Source: Planctomycetota bacterium
Lineage (GTDB): Bacteria; Planctomycetota; GCA-002687715
Assembly: GCA_009691765.1 (NCBI GenBank)
Contig: SIAO01000010.1
Location: 31,504 to 95,503, forward strand
Direction of reading: 5' to 3'
DNA length: 64,000 nucleotides
Shown here: piece after piece, positions 19,877-30,092 of the stretch
Numbering within the stretch: position 1 is the stretch's first letter
Layout: every line of letters starts with the position of its first letter
Notes under the pieces: generated by a model
What the model saw: the letters and a program-made list of their open reading frames with translations, nothing else
Told to the model about the DNA's origin: nothing
Database searches by the model: none
Program-made: the position numbers and the translations under genes

Positions 19877-22657
19877 TCAATAGAGTTTCCGCGCCACTCT
19901 TACACCCACAAATTTCTCGCGCTGGTCTTCCGCCTTGTATTCGCGAGCAGTAACCCGCGCCCGCTCCGCCGTGCTCAGGAAGCCGCCGCCGCGGCAAGCG
20001 CGACCAGGATAAACCTTACCCGTTGAGGCTGCGTTGGTTGTGGCGACGAGACGCCGCCCGGTGCCAGCTTCGCAAGGGAATGTGTAGGACGCCACGGGGT
20101 CCGCGCACCACTCCCACACATTGCCGAGGATGTCGTGCAGTCCGAAGCCATTCGCCGAACGCAATCCGACCGGAGCGTGGACCACGTAACCGTCGTGCCA
20201 GTCTTCGTAGGCAATCGCCGGGCCACCGTTTTCCTTCAAGGTCAAATCCGCGAGATTGGCCGCAGCCGCTAACGCCTCCCGCGATCCACACCACCACGGC
20301 GCTGCTGCGCGGCTATCTGAACGGCCACGCGCGGCGTTTTCCCACTGCGCCTCGGTCGGCAATTCCAACGAAAGCAAGTGCAACACTTGATCGCATTCGA
20401 GCGGCGTCACATTTTCCACAGGATGCGCGAGCGTCGGGCGATAACCACTGCGATCCGGCACTCCCGCATGGTGCATGCTCGGGTTGGCGCCGGTCGCACG
20501 CTGCCACTGCACCTGCGTCATCTCATTCTTGCCGATGAAGTACGGCGCCAACTGCACGCGATGCGCCGGCTCTTCGAGGCCACTCGCGGCTGCATCGATA
20601 TTGGCTCCATCCAACGCCGTAGCACTCTCCACGCGCTCCGCGCCCATGACGAATTCGGATACGCCGAGCAGCACCAAGACCATCCCGCACGCTTCATCAC
20701 GCTCCAACTTGCCAGTCACAGAATCCCGTTGCGGCACACGTCCACTTTGCAGATGCGCAAACTCCTCCAAGGTGCTCGCTGGATCTGGACCAAGCGGCAC
20801 CAAGCCCAACTGTGGCTGCAACGCAGCAGTGCCTACATAACATGGATTGCGCTGCATGCGTAACGCCGCGGATTGCCACGCCGCACTCTCCGCGCGCAAT
20901 GTGCGCTGCTCGATCTCGCGCGTGAACTGCTCTAACGCCGCCACTCGAGGCTGCACCTGTTCGAGTTGCGTCAAGTCGTCGAGCAACGCACGCAACGCAG
21001 CTTCGCGCCACGCGGCCACCGAACTCGCAGGCACCCCCGCCGTCTGGTGTGTCGCTTGCAAATCTCGCACTGCTTGTTGATGCAAACCACGGCGCGTCAG
21101 CAATCCTTGCGCCCTTTGAAGCCACCGCGACATGCCGTCTGCGCCATCAAGGTTTGCAGGATTCGCGGTCCAATGCGTCTTGGCGCGCAACAACAAATCA
21201 CTGACACGCTTGATGTCGGCCATCTCCTCATACCGCGTGTTCTCACGTTGCAGGAGGCCCGCGTGCTCTTGTTCGTTACTGAGGAACACAGAAGTGGTGA
21301 TGAACCCCGCCGCAAGGAAGATGATGATCGCCCCGAGCGCGATGGCCGTCGCTGGATTGCGCTGTGTCCAGCGCAGCAAGCGCACCAAGGGCGGCACCGG
21401 ACGCGCGTGGATGGGCTCGTGCTCGCGAATGCGCCGCAAGTCTTCCGCGAATTTCTGCGCGGTGTGATAGCGCTGGCGTTTGTCTTTTTGCAACGCTGTC
21501 TGAATCACCACGGCCAGGTCGCGCGGAATGTGACGATTCAAACGGCGCGGCTCTTCGGGCTCTTGCTCGCGAATGGCGTGCGCGAGTTGCTCGCGTGTGG
21601 TGCCTTGGAAAGGTTGCTGCAGCGTGGTCAGTTCATAAAGCGTCACGCCCAAGGCCCACACATCGCAACGGCGGTCCACCGCGCTCGGATCACCAAGCAA
21701 TTGTTCCGGCGACATGTAGGCCGGCGTGCCCACACGATCGCCTTGCTGCGTCAGGTTCTGTTCGTCATCACTCTCCAGCCGCGCCACACCGAAATCAAGC
21801 AACACGGGCTCACCATCGCGCGTCACCATGATGTTCGCGGGCTTCACATCGCGATGCACGATGCCCGCCTCGTGTGCGGCATGCAGCGCCAGCGCAGTTT
21901 TTTCCATCAAACGCATCGCGCTGAGCAATGTCTTACGCAGTTGCGCTTCTGTGCGCGGCGCGTCAGCACTCAAGGTGCCTGTGCTCGCAGCGGTAACAGC
22001 GTCCAAGTCCACATGACCAATGCGACTGTGACCCACCACGGCGCGCGACTGAGCCAAGACTCGCGCCAAGGGCACACCGTCCACCCAACGCATCGCAATC
22101 CACGACAACCCTTCGTCAACTCCCGCTTCATAGACCGGACAGATCGCCGGGTGATCAAGGCGCGATGTCACTTCTGCTTCGCGGCGAAAGCGCAGCAGCA
22201 CTTCGAAGGTGTCGTGCCTCACGGGCACGGCCAACACTTTCAGCGCAACGCTGCGACCCAGATGGCTATCAACAGCGCGATAAACAACGCCCATGCCGCC
22301 GCGGCCGATTTCTTCTTGGATGCGATAGTGCGCGATAATCTGTTCGGGTTGCGGCAGCGCAACACCAGTGCGTTCGGGCACGCCCTCCTTGGCCGTGCCA
22401 GCGAAGCGCTCATGAAAAGTGCCAGCGCGAGGGTGTTCCTGATGCGTGGAAGTTCCGGCGCCTGGCGAAGACACGCGGAAATCCTCGGCGTTCGCCATGA
22501 GCGGCACATACTCCGCGTGGATGGCGGCAGCGTGCTGCGGGGCCCGTGATGTGTAGTGCTCCAGAGATTTGGGTGTGCCTTGCGCGAGATCCGCGAGGAA
22601 CTCGTCGAGGAAAGCCTCCACTGCTGCTTTTTCAGCGTTTGCTCCTGACTCCACCAT
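19877..22657 (-). CDS. Membrane-anchored Ser/Thr protein kinase with C-terminal SUMF1/FGE-like domain
   Basis: IGRGGMGVVYRAVDSHLGRSVALKVL, HRDVKPANIM, DFGVARL; TM PATAIALGAIIIFLAAGFITTSVFL; FGE-like LPTEAQWENAARG...GLHDILGNVWEWCADP...GRACRGGGF. Confidence 0.95.
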   Translation of the reverse strand: MVESGANAEKAAVEAFLDEFLADLAQGTPKSLEHYTSRAPQHAAAIHAEYVPLMANAEDFRVSSPGAGTSTHQEHPRAGTFHERFAGTAKEGVPERTGVALPQPEQIIAHYRIQEEIGRGGMGVVYRAVDSHLGRSVALKVLAVPVRHDTFEVLLRFRREAEVTSRLDHPAICPVYEAGVDEGLSWIAMRWVDGVPLARVLAQSRAVVGHSRIGHVDLDAVTAASTGTLSADAPRTEAQLRKTLLSAMRLMEKTALALHAAHEAGIVHRDVKPANIMVTRDGEPVLLDFGVARLESDDEQNLTQQGDRVGTPAYMSPEQLLGDPSAVDRRCDVWALGVTLYELTTLQQPFQGTTREQLAHAIREQEPEEPRRLNRHIPRDLAVVIQTALQKDKRQRYHTAQKFAEDLRRIREHEPIHARPVPPLVRLLRWTQRNPATAIALGAIIIFLAAGFITTSVFLSNEQEHAGLLQRENTRYEEMADIKRVSDLLLRAKTHWTANPANLDGADGMSRWLQRAQGLLTRRGLHQQAVRDLQATHQTAGVPASSVAAWREAALRALLDDLTQLEQVQPRVAALEQFTREIEQRTLRAESAAWQSAALRMQRNPCYVGTAALQPQLGLVPLGPDPASTLEEFAHLQSGRVPQRDSVTGKLERDEACGMVLVLLGVSEFVMGAERVESATALDGANIDAAASGLEEPAHRVQLAPYFIGKNEMTQVQWQRATGANPSMHHAGVPDRSGYRPTLAHPVENVTPLECDQVLHLLSLELPTEAQWENAARGRSDSRAAAPWWCGSREALAAAANLADLTLKENGGPAIAYEDWHDGYVVHAPVGLRSANGFGLHDILGNVWEWCADPVASYTFPCEAGTGRRLVATTNAASTGKVYPGRACRGGGFLSTAERARVTAREYKAEDQREKFVGVRVARKLY

Positions 22658-22723
22658 GGCGGCAGCAGTCTACAGCGCTTGCCCCCTACGGCTGCGCTTA
22701 GAATCCGGTCAAAGGAAGACCCC

Positions 22724-24163
22724 ATGGCGCCAAGCAAACTGAAGCGAACCAAGGAAGACCTCAACTTCAAACACATTGTGGACAGTCAATTCGACCGTGC
22801 AGCAGAGCACTTGGAGGCTGCACCAGGACTGCTGGATCAGATCAAGTGTTGCAACAACATTTACACATTCACCTTCCCCGTGCGAACGCGAAACGGCGTG
22901 CGCATGATGGAAGGCTGGCGCGCGGAACACAGCCACCACAAACGGCCGCTGAAGGGCGGCATTCGTTACTCCATGCATGTGGATTCGGATGAGGTTGCAG
23001 CTCTCGCAGCGCTGATGACCTACAAATGCGCCATCGTGAACGTGCCTTTCGGCGGTTCCAAAGGCGCCGTGAAAGTCGACCCGCGCACCACGAGCGTCGA
23101 AGATCTCGAAGCCATCACTCGGCGCTACACCTTCGAGCTGTGCCACAAAAACTTCATCGGGCCCGGCGTCAATGTGCCAGCACCAGACATGGGCACGGGC
23201 GAGCGCGAGATGGCGTGGATCGCGGACACCTACAGCGCGCTACACACCTCTGATGTCAACGCTTTCGCTTGCGTCACGGGCAAACCGGTGTCGCAAGGCG
23301 GCATCCAAGGCCGCACGGAAGCCACGGGGCGTGGCATCTTCTACGGCATCAACGAAGTGCTGAACAACAAGGCATCGCTCAAGCACTTCGGCATGAAGGC
23401 CGGGCTCGCGGGCAAGCGTTTCGCCGTGCAGGGCTTCGGCAATGTCGGGTTCCACGCGTCTTGCATCATGTGTGCCGAAGGCAGCGCGAAACTCGTAGCC
23501 GTCGGCGAATGGGACGGCTGCGTGTTCAACAGCAAGGGCATCGACCCTGTTGCGCTCAAGCGCTGGCAGAAAGAACACGGCACGATCCATGGCTTCCCTG
23601 GCACCACGTCTTCGAAAGACCCTCACGCGGTTCTTGGCGTGGAGTGCGATGTGCTCATTCCGGCGGCGCTCGAAAACCAAATCACTTTGGCCAATGTGCG
23701 TCGCGTGAAGGCCAAGTTGGTGGCAGAAGGCGCCAACGGTCCTACGACTCCGGCCGCTGAAGCCTCGTTGCTGCGCCGCGGCATCCATGTTCTGCCCGAC
23801 ATCTGGTTGAACGCCGGTGGCGTCACGGTGTCCTATTTCGAGTGGGTGAAGAACCTCTCGCACATGCGCTTTGGGCGCCTCGCCAAGCAATTCCAGTCGT
23901 CACGCGAAACACTTTCGCTCGATGCCACGGAACGACTCACCGGCCGCAAACTCATCGGCGCCGAGCGCGACATACTCACAGCAGGCCCCGACGAAGTGGA
24001 TCTCGTGCGTTCTGGTTTGAAGGGCACCATGGAAGACGCGTGGCGCGAAATCCTTCAAGAAATGCTGGCCGGTAAACGCCCGAAGGATGCGCGCCTCGCC
24101 AGTTACGTGGTGGCCATCCGCAAAGTTCTGGCCAGCTACGAGCAACTCGGAATCTTTCCCTGA
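22724..24163 (+). CDS. Glu/Leu/Phe/Val dehydrogenase (glutamate dehydrogenase family)
   Basis: RPLKGGIRYSMHVDSDEVAALAALMTYKCAIVNVPFGGSKGAVKVDP, VPAPDMGTGEREMAWI, QGFGNVG. Confidence 0.95.
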   Translation: MAPSKLKRTKEDLNFKHIVDSQFDRAAEHLEAAPGLLDQIKCCNNIYTFTFPVRTRNGVRMMEGWRAEHSHHKRPLKGGIRYSMHVDSDEVAALAALMTYKCAIVNVPFGGSKGAVKVDPRTTSVEDLEAITRRYTFELCHKNFIGPGVNVPAPDMGTGEREMAWIADTYSALHTSDVNAFACVTGKPVSQGGIQGRTEATGRGIFYGINEVLNNKASLKHFGMKAGLAGKRFAVQGFGNVGFHASCIMCAEGSAKLVAVGEWDGCVFNSKGIDPVALKRWQKEHGTIHGFPGTTSSKDPHAVLGVECDVLIPAALENQITLANVRRVKAKLVAEGANGPTTPAAEASLLRRGIHVLPDIWLNAGGVTVSYFEWVKNLSHMRFGRLAKQFQSSRETLSLDATERLTGRKLIGAERDILTAGPDEVDLVRSGLKGTMEDAWREILQEMLAGKRPKDARLASYVVAIRKVLASYEQLGIFP

Positions 24164-25605
24164 TGGATCCTTTCTCCGGTTGGTTCGCATTCAGTTTGTT
24201 TGCTGCAGAGCGCCTCGCGGCTTGTGCTTGTGCGCTGCATGCGGTCTATCGCAAGAGACGCAACCCAACATCGGCCGCGAGTTGGATGGTGGTGTGTGTG
24301 TTCATTCCGGTGCTCGGCTCCTTTGCTTACGTCACGCTCGGAGCCGAGCGAGTTCAGCGCCGCGTACTCCGCCGCCGCCGTGCGCGCGCGGAACAACGCA
24401 GCGCAGAACAAGCAGCCTTGGTGCCAGCAATGCCCGCCGAAGCCGTCGCGGAAAACGCGTTGGCGGTGCGTGCTGGGCTCGCGGGGCTCGGCGGAAATCC
24501 TTTCCTCAGCGGGAATTCACTGTGCCTTCATGTGGACGGTGACGAGGCCTACCCCGCCATGCTGCAAGCCATCAACGCCGCGCAGCGCAGCGTGGTGATG
24601 GCCAGCTACATTTTCGACAGCAGACGCTGCACCGGCAGCGGCGCCGACCCCATGGGGTTGGCTTTTCTTGAAGCGCTCACGAGCGCGGCACGGCGTGGCG
24701 TTCGCGTACGCATGCTCTACGACGCGGTGGGTTCCAGCGGCACGCGTTCACGGTTCTTTGAACCGCTGCGCGCTGCTGGCGGACGCGTGCAGGAGTTTTT
24801 TCCGCGCCTACAAGCTTGGCGTTTGAACTTCCGCGACCATCGCAAGATGCTGTTGGTCGACGACCGCACGGGTTTCGTTTCTTCGCTCAACATTGGCGCG
24901 CGCCATTTGCGCAATGGACCATGTTTCAGCAGTCATGACTTGTGTGTCGAAATTGGTGGGCCGGTGCTGGAACAGTTGCGCCTCGCCTACGAGCGCGAAT
25001 GGCTCTTCGCCACCGACGAAGAAGCCGAACAAGAAGTTGTGGCCTTGCCACCGAACGCAGGCACTCATGCGGTGCAAGTGTTAGAGGGCGGCCCGTTTCA
25101 CACCGACCCGGTGTTTCTCACGAGCCTCGTCTCTGCCATCCACCACTCGCGCAACGAGATCCTGCTGTGCACGCCCTACTTCATTCCCGACGCCACCTTG
25201 CGCATGGCCCTGCGCACCGCAGTGAATCGTGGTGTGCGCTTGACGCTTCTTGTGCCGGAACGCTGTGACAGTCCACTCGTGAACAAAGCGCGCATGACCG
25301 AGCTGCGGCCTCTCGCCCGAGAATTAGGAGTGACAGTGCTGATCGTCCCTGGCCCGATGCAACACATCAAAGCGGCCATCCTCGATGGTGAAGTCGCCTT
25401 GCTCGGATCCAGCAACCTGGACAATCGTTCGCTGTTCTTGAACTTCGAACTGGATATTGCCGTAGCTTCGCGCGATTTCGCGCAGCAGTTGCGAAAAACG
25501 CTTGAGGTTGATCTCGCGCGGGCGCGAGAACTGCCGACCACGCGCGCGCCGCTGTTGACCTTGTTCATGGAACGAGTCGCGGCTTTGTTCGCACCACTGC
25601 TATAG
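24163..25605 (+). CDS. Cardiolipin synthase (phospholipase D family)
   Basis: Two N-terminal TM helices; HKD-type motifs NFRDHRKMLLVDDRTGFVSSLNIG and HIKAAILDGEVALLGSSNLDNRS; TGATG overlap with the dehydrogenase. Confidence 0.93.
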   Translation: MDPFSGWFAFSLFAAERLAACACALHAVYRKRRNPTSAASWMVVCVFIPVLGSFAYVTLGAERVQRRVLRRRRARAEQRSAEQAALVPAMPAEAVAENALAVRAGLAGLGGNPFLSGNSLCLHVDGDEAYPAMLQAINAAQRSVVMASYIFDSRRCTGSGADPMGLAFLEALTSAARRGVRVRMLYDAVGSSGTRSRFFEPLRAAGGRVQEFFPRLQAWRLNFRDHRKMLLVDDRTGFVSSLNIGARHLRNGPCFSSHDLCVEIGGPVLEQLRLAYEREWLFATDEEAEQEVVALPPNAGTHAVQVLEGGPFHTDPVFLTSLVSAIHHSRNEILLCTPYFIPDATLRMALRTAVNRGVRLTLLVPERCDSPLVNKARMTELRPLARELGVTVLIVPGPMQHIKAAILDGEVALLGSSNLDNRSLFLNFELDIAVASRDFAQQLRKTLEVDLARARELPTTRAPLLTLFMERVAALFAPLL

Positions 25606-25783
25606 GCAGCATGCCGGCACGTTGACGTGAATTAACACGCATGACTGCTGCCAAATTGCTGGCCATTCTTTGCACAGCGTGCCAGTGACGCTTCATCACT
25701 GAGCGCGAGAGCGTGGTTAGTCGTAGGGCCGCAATGCGGGTTGAATATCGCACCCGCCCAGCACTCCGCGATGGGGGGCCGTA

Positions 25784-26430
25784 ATGACGATTGCACCCGC
25801 GCCAAGAAATCGATTCGATCGCTTAGCACGCCTTGCACGCACAATGCTGCATTGCACCATGCTGTGCCTGACACTTCCGGAGACGGATTATCTCTGGCAC
25901 AAAAACGACGAACCAGAGCCAGAGCACTTGGGCCTCCATTTCGCGCCATTTGCAATGTTGTGTTCCCGCGAAGGTCGACCAGTGCGCATCGACGCTGCCA
26001 TAGCGGATCCGCGTTTCATGAGTAATCCCCTGGTGACCGGCTGGCCGACATTCCGTTCGGTTTGCTGTGCGCCAATCCGGTCGAACGGGCTGCTCCCAAC
26101 TGCAGCTCTCTGGATTGCATCGCCTCAATCCAACCAGTTCTGCGACAAGAGTCTGGAGGAATTCGCGCGGCTTATCGAACTGGACCTGCGCAACTACTAC
26201 ACCGCCGAATCGAAGCGCCGGACATCAACGCCCTCTCCCGCATCGACGCACTTACGGGTTTCGCGAATCGCCTCGGCATTGAATTGAGTCTGCAGCAGGA
26301 GCTTGATCATGCTTTCGTGAGTGATGCTGCGTTTGGCGTACTGCTGTGTAAGCCTGATGGGACGACAGCACGAGTCTTTGAAGGCATGAATGACGAGGAA
26401 CGTAGCGCTGTCCGCCTCGTGCTGGACTAG
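25784..26430 (+). pseudogene. GAF-GGDEF (diguanylate cyclase-like) remnant, frameshifted and truncated
   Basis: GAF-like RFDRLARLARTMLHCTMLCLTLPETDYLW...IDAAIADPRFMSNPLVTGWPTFRSVCCAPIRS in one frame; GGDEF N-terminus-like SRIDALTGFANRLGIELSLQQELDHAF in the next frame; stops before any GGDEF motif. Confidence 0.65.
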
Positions 26431-27719
26431 CGCAACGTGCGCAGCGCCGCTTCAATACGCGGCAAGCCGTCTTCGATGTCGGCGGTAGACACTGCACCAA
26501 CAGATGCGCGGAACCAACCTGTATCGCCTGCGAAAGCGAATGCTTGGAAAGGCACGAGCGCGCAGCTTGCTGCATCCAGGAGCCAGCGGCGCACTTCGTC
26601 GTTGGTGCGCAATACAGTGCCATCCGCTGTGGTGCTGCCGTGAGCGTTCAGTTTGAGCGTCAGGTAAATGGCGCCCATGGGCTCGATACTGTCGACAGGC
26701 AATCCCGCAGCCTTCATGCGCTGGAAACCCGCGTGCAACATGTCCAAGCGCGCGCGCACATCGGCGAGGAAACCGTTACGGAAAGTGCTGAGTGCAGAGG
26801 TGTCGTCGAGAAAACGCGCGGTCGCCACTTGCTCGGGGCGCGGCGCCCACGCACCAACGTGTCCGATAATGTCGGACATGCGCTGAATGACGCGCGGCGG
26901 TCCGAAGCCCCAGCCGACGCGGAGTCCTGTAGCCGCTAGTGATTTCGAGGCACCGTCTACGAACACCGTGAAGGGCGCCATCGCTGGGCGCAAGCTGACG
27001 GGGTTCACATGACGCACCTTGCCAAAGGTGAGCATCCAATAGACCTGGTCGTACATCACGTACAGCGGACGTTCCGTTGGCCCACGGCGTGCATTTTCTG
27101 CAAGCACGAGGTCGCAGATTTCGCCGAGCGCTTCAGCGCTGAACGCCGTGCCCGTGGGGTTGAGTGGCGAGCACAACGCCAAGAGACGCGCGCTTGCGAG
27201 ATGCGGTGCAAGGTCTTTCGCCGACGGCAAGAAGTGCTGCTCAGGGCCGACGGGCACCGCAACGCTCTTCGCACCGAGCTTGTGGCAATAGTGGTTGTTG
27301 TTCCACGAAGGCACCGGATACACCACCGTCTCACCAGGATTCACGATGGCGCGGTAGGTGGCGTAAATCAGCGGACGCGCGCCACCGGCCACAATGACGG
27401 CGGGCAGCGGATAATCGAGATTCAGCTCGCGAGCGAGCAGTCGACGCACTGCTTCGCGCAACTCCGGCATGCCGTTGCTGGGTGGATAGTTGCTTTCACC
27501 GTTGCTGTAGGCCTCGGCGATCAGTTCTTCGAGCCGCGCCGGAATACGAAACTGCTTCGACGAGAAATCTCCCACCGTCAGATCGAGCAACGTGCGCCCT
27601 TGGGCTTTCAACTCGCGCACTTCCCCCGCAATTTTCAGAATCTCGGAGCCCTTGAGGCCGGCGGCCATCGTGGACACCAACAAGTCTTCGGAATGATGCG
27701 TAGCGAAATCGAGAGGCAT
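26427..27719 (-). CDS. Pyridoxal-phosphate aminotransferase class I/II
   Basis: [53 protein letters not shown] (PLP-Lys). Confidence 0.92.
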   Translation of the reverse strand: MPLDFATHHSEDLLVSTMAAGLKGSEILKIAGEVRELKAQGRTLLDLTVGDFSSKQFRIPARLEELIAEAYSNGESNYPPSNGMPELREAVRRLLARELNLDYPLPAVIVAGGARPLIYATYRAIVNPGETVVYPVPSWNNNHYCHKLGAKSVAVPVGPEQHFLPSAKDLAPHLASARLLALCSPLNPTGTAFSAEALGEICDLVLAENARRGPTERPLYVMYDQVYWMLTFGKVRHVNPVSLRPAMAPFTVFVDGASKSLAATGLRVGWGFGPPRVIQRMSDIIGHVGAWAPRPEQVATARFLDDTSALSTFRNGFLADVRARLDMLHAGFQRMKAAGLPVDSIEPMGAIYLTLKLNAHGSTTADGTVLRTNDEVRRWLLDAASCALVPFQAFAFAGDTGWFRASVGAVSTADIEDGLPRIEAALRTLR

Positions 27720-27834
27720 GTTTGCTCCGGGGCTCGGGTGCCCACGGGGTGCACGATACGCACGCGTCCTGCATGGCACCACCGCGAGACGCCGATGTAA
27801 GCAGCGCTGCTACGATCACGCTGGAGCGCTTGAA

Positions 27835-28629
27835 ATGCGGCAATATTTGGACCTGCTCAAGCTGGTGAAAACACAAGGAGTGCGGCGCCAAGATCGCACC
27901 GGCACCGGCACTCTCAGCATCTTCGGACACCAACTGCGCTTCAACCTTGCCGAGGGTTTCCCGCTGGTCACCACCAAGAAGGTGCACCTCAAGGCCATCA
28001 TCCATGAGCTGCTGTGGTTCTTGAGTGGCGACACCAACATCGCATATCTGAAAGCCAACGGCGTCAGCATTTGGGACGCATGGGCCGATGCGGAAGGCAA
28101 CCTCGGTCCGGTGTACGGCGCGCAGTGGCGCTCGTGGCCACAGCGTGACGGCGGCAGCATCGACCAGATCGCAGCTGTGATTGAAGCCATCCGCACCAAT
28201 CCGGATTCACGCCGTCTCATGGTGAGCGCTTGGAACCCCGCCGATGTTGAACGCATGGCGCTACCGCCTTGCCATGCATTGTTTCAGTTTCACGTTGCCG
28301 GCGGCCGCTTGTCGTGCCAGCTCTATCAACGCAGCGCCGACATCTTCTTGGGCGTGCCCTTCAACATTGCTTCCTACGCACTGCTCACGCACATGATCGC
28401 GCAAACCACGGGCCTGCAAGTTGGCGACTTCGTGCACACCTTCGGCGATGCGCATCTCTACTTGAATCATGTCGATCAAGCTGACGAACAACTTGCACGC
28501 ACGCCGCTGCCGTTGCCGCAGTTGGTGCTGGACCCAAGCGTGAAGTGCATCGACGATTTCCGTTTCGAGCACATCACCGTGACGGGCTATCAATCTCATC
28601 CTGCGCTGAAAGCGCCAATCGCTGTTTGA
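27835..28629 (+). CDS. thyA: Thymidylate synthase
   Basis: [50 protein letters not shown] catalytic Cys; [26 protein letters not shown]. Confidence 0.97.
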   Translation: MRQYLDLLKLVKTQGVRRQDRTGTGTLSIFGHQLRFNLAEGFPLVTTKKVHLKAIIHELLWFLSGDTNIAYLKANGVSIWDAWADAEGNLGPVYGAQWRSWPQRDGGSIDQIAAVIEAIRTNPDSRRLMVSAWNPADVERMALPPCHALFQFHVAGGRLSCQLYQRSADIFLGVPFNIASYALLTHMIAQTTGLQVGDFVHTFGDAHLYLNHVDQADEQLARTPLPLPQLVLDPSVKCIDDFRFEHITVTGYQSHPALKAPIAV

Positions 28630-28637
28630 GCCAAGCT

Positions 28638-29123
28638 ATGGAAGTCGTGGCCCTCGCAGCAATGGATCTTGATGGCTGGATCGGCGTGCAGGGCAAACTC
28701 CCGTGGCACTTGCCCGACGACCTGAAGCACTTCAAAGAACTCACGCGCGGCAAGCCCGTCATCATGGGACGGAAGACGTGGGAGAGCATCGGCGCCAAAC
28801 CGTTGCCGCAGCGCACCAACATTGTGCTGTCGCGCAGTGCCACTTTCGCCGCACCGGGAGCGCTGCGTGCGCAGAGCGTGGAAGCGGCACTCGCCGCAGC
28901 CGAGGGTGCGCAGGTTTGCATCATCGGTGGCGCCGAGGTGTATGCGCTGTTCTTGCCACACACCACACGCCTCGAACTCACCATCGTGAACACGCACGTG
29001 CGAGGTGACACGCGCTTTCCGCAAGTGGACTGGACGCAGTGGCAACGCGAATCAGTGATCGAGCACGCCGCCGACGCCCGGCACAGCACTGCGTTTCGCT
29101 TCGAAACTTGGCGCCTTCGCTGA
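28638..29123 (+). CDS. folA: Dihydrofolate reductase
   Basis: AAMDLDGWIGVQGKLPWHLPDDLKHFKELTRGKPVIMGRKTWESIG; IIGGAEVYALFLP. Confidence 0.95.
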   Translation: MEVVALAAMDLDGWIGVQGKLPWHLPDDLKHFKELTRGKPVIMGRKTWESIGAKPLPQRTNIVLSRSATFAAPGALRAQSVEAALAAAEGAQVCIIGGAEVYALFLPHTTRLELTIVNTHVRGDTRFPQVDWTQWQRESVIEHAADARHSTAFRFETWRLR

Positions 29124-30053
29124 GTCTCCTGCAGCTTGCGCCTCGATCCATGCGTGCAGCGCACTTGGATCGGCTTCGCGCAGCAACGCGGCACGTGTCA
29201 TTTCATTCAAGAAGCGCGGATGCAAATAACTCACAAGCTGCTTCACACGTCCTGCGAAGTAGCGCTCGGCTTGCGGTGCGCGCTCGCGCATCACACTCAC
29301 ATAGCGTTGGATGAACGCGAAGACTTCGCTCACGCTAGCGGCATAGCCACTGAAAATCCACGGGTCGGCGAGCGCGGCCCGACCGATCATCACGTGCTTG
29401 CAGCCGGTTTCGCGTTGCATGCGTTCGATGTCTGCGTGGCACAGCACGCCACCGTTGCCGCACACCGGAATGCGCACTGCTGCGACTGCTCGTGCGATGC
29501 GACTCCAATCCACTTCTTCGCAGTAGCCTTCGGCGCGTGTGCGGCAATGCACCGTAAGCATGGCTGCGCCGCCTTGCTCTGCGGCGCGCGCAAGAACTTC
29601 AAGTTGGTTTGCGGAATCCCACCCGGCGCGAATCTTGGCCGTCACGGGCAAGCGCTGCACACCTGCCACGGTGGCCGCCACCAACCGCTCCACTTCACGT
29701 GGGTCGCGCAAGACAGCGGCGCCCGCGCATCCATGCAGCGTGCCTTTGGCGGGGCAACCAAAGTTCAAATCGACGAGCGCTGCCCAAGTGCTTTCGACAA
29801 GAGCCGCGGTCGCGCGAAGCGCCTCCGCGTTGTTACCCATGAGCTGAATGCCGACGGGGATCGGGCCGGTGCATGGGCCGAGCTCGCTCGCCAACTTGTG
29901 CAACGGCACAGCGTGTTGCACAACGCGTACAAACTCGGTCGTGCTGCCGCCAAGAGTTTGCGGCGTGTGCAACCCAAGCATGACGCTACGGAAAGACGGG
30001 TCGGTGACCCCTTCCATGGGCGCGAGCAAAGCTGTGGCCGTGAACGGCAGCAT
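29052..30053 (-). CDS. tRNA-dihydrouridine synthase (Dus family)
   Basis: LLAPMEGVTDPSFR, DLNFGCPAKGTLHGCAGAAVLRDP, VHCRTRAEGY, PVCGNGGVLCHADI, MIGRAALADPWIF. Confidence 0.92.
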   Translation of the reverse strand: MLPFTATALLAPMEGVTDPSFRSVMLGLHTPQTLGGSTTEFVRVVQHAVPLHKLASELGPCTGPIPVGIQLMGNNAEALRATAALVESTWAALVDLNFGCPAKGTLHGCAGAAVLRDPREVERLVAATVAGVQRLPVTAKIRAGWDSANQLEVLARAAEQGGAAMLTVHCRTRAEGYCEEVDWSRIARAVAAVRIPVCGNGGVLCHADIERMQRETGCKHVMIGRAALADPWIFSGYAASVSEVFAFIQRYVSVMRERAPQAERYFAGRVKQLVSYLHPRFLNEMTRAALLREADPSALHAWIEAQAAGDSAKAPSFEAKRSAVPGVGGVLDH

Positions 30054-30092
30054 GGGCGCACGATAGCGCGCTCGGCCATCAACTGGAGTGAC

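Noticed and set aside
20966-22549. 527-aa open frame on the + strand
   Set aside because: Antisense to the kinase-SUMF gene with clear motifs; shadow ORF.
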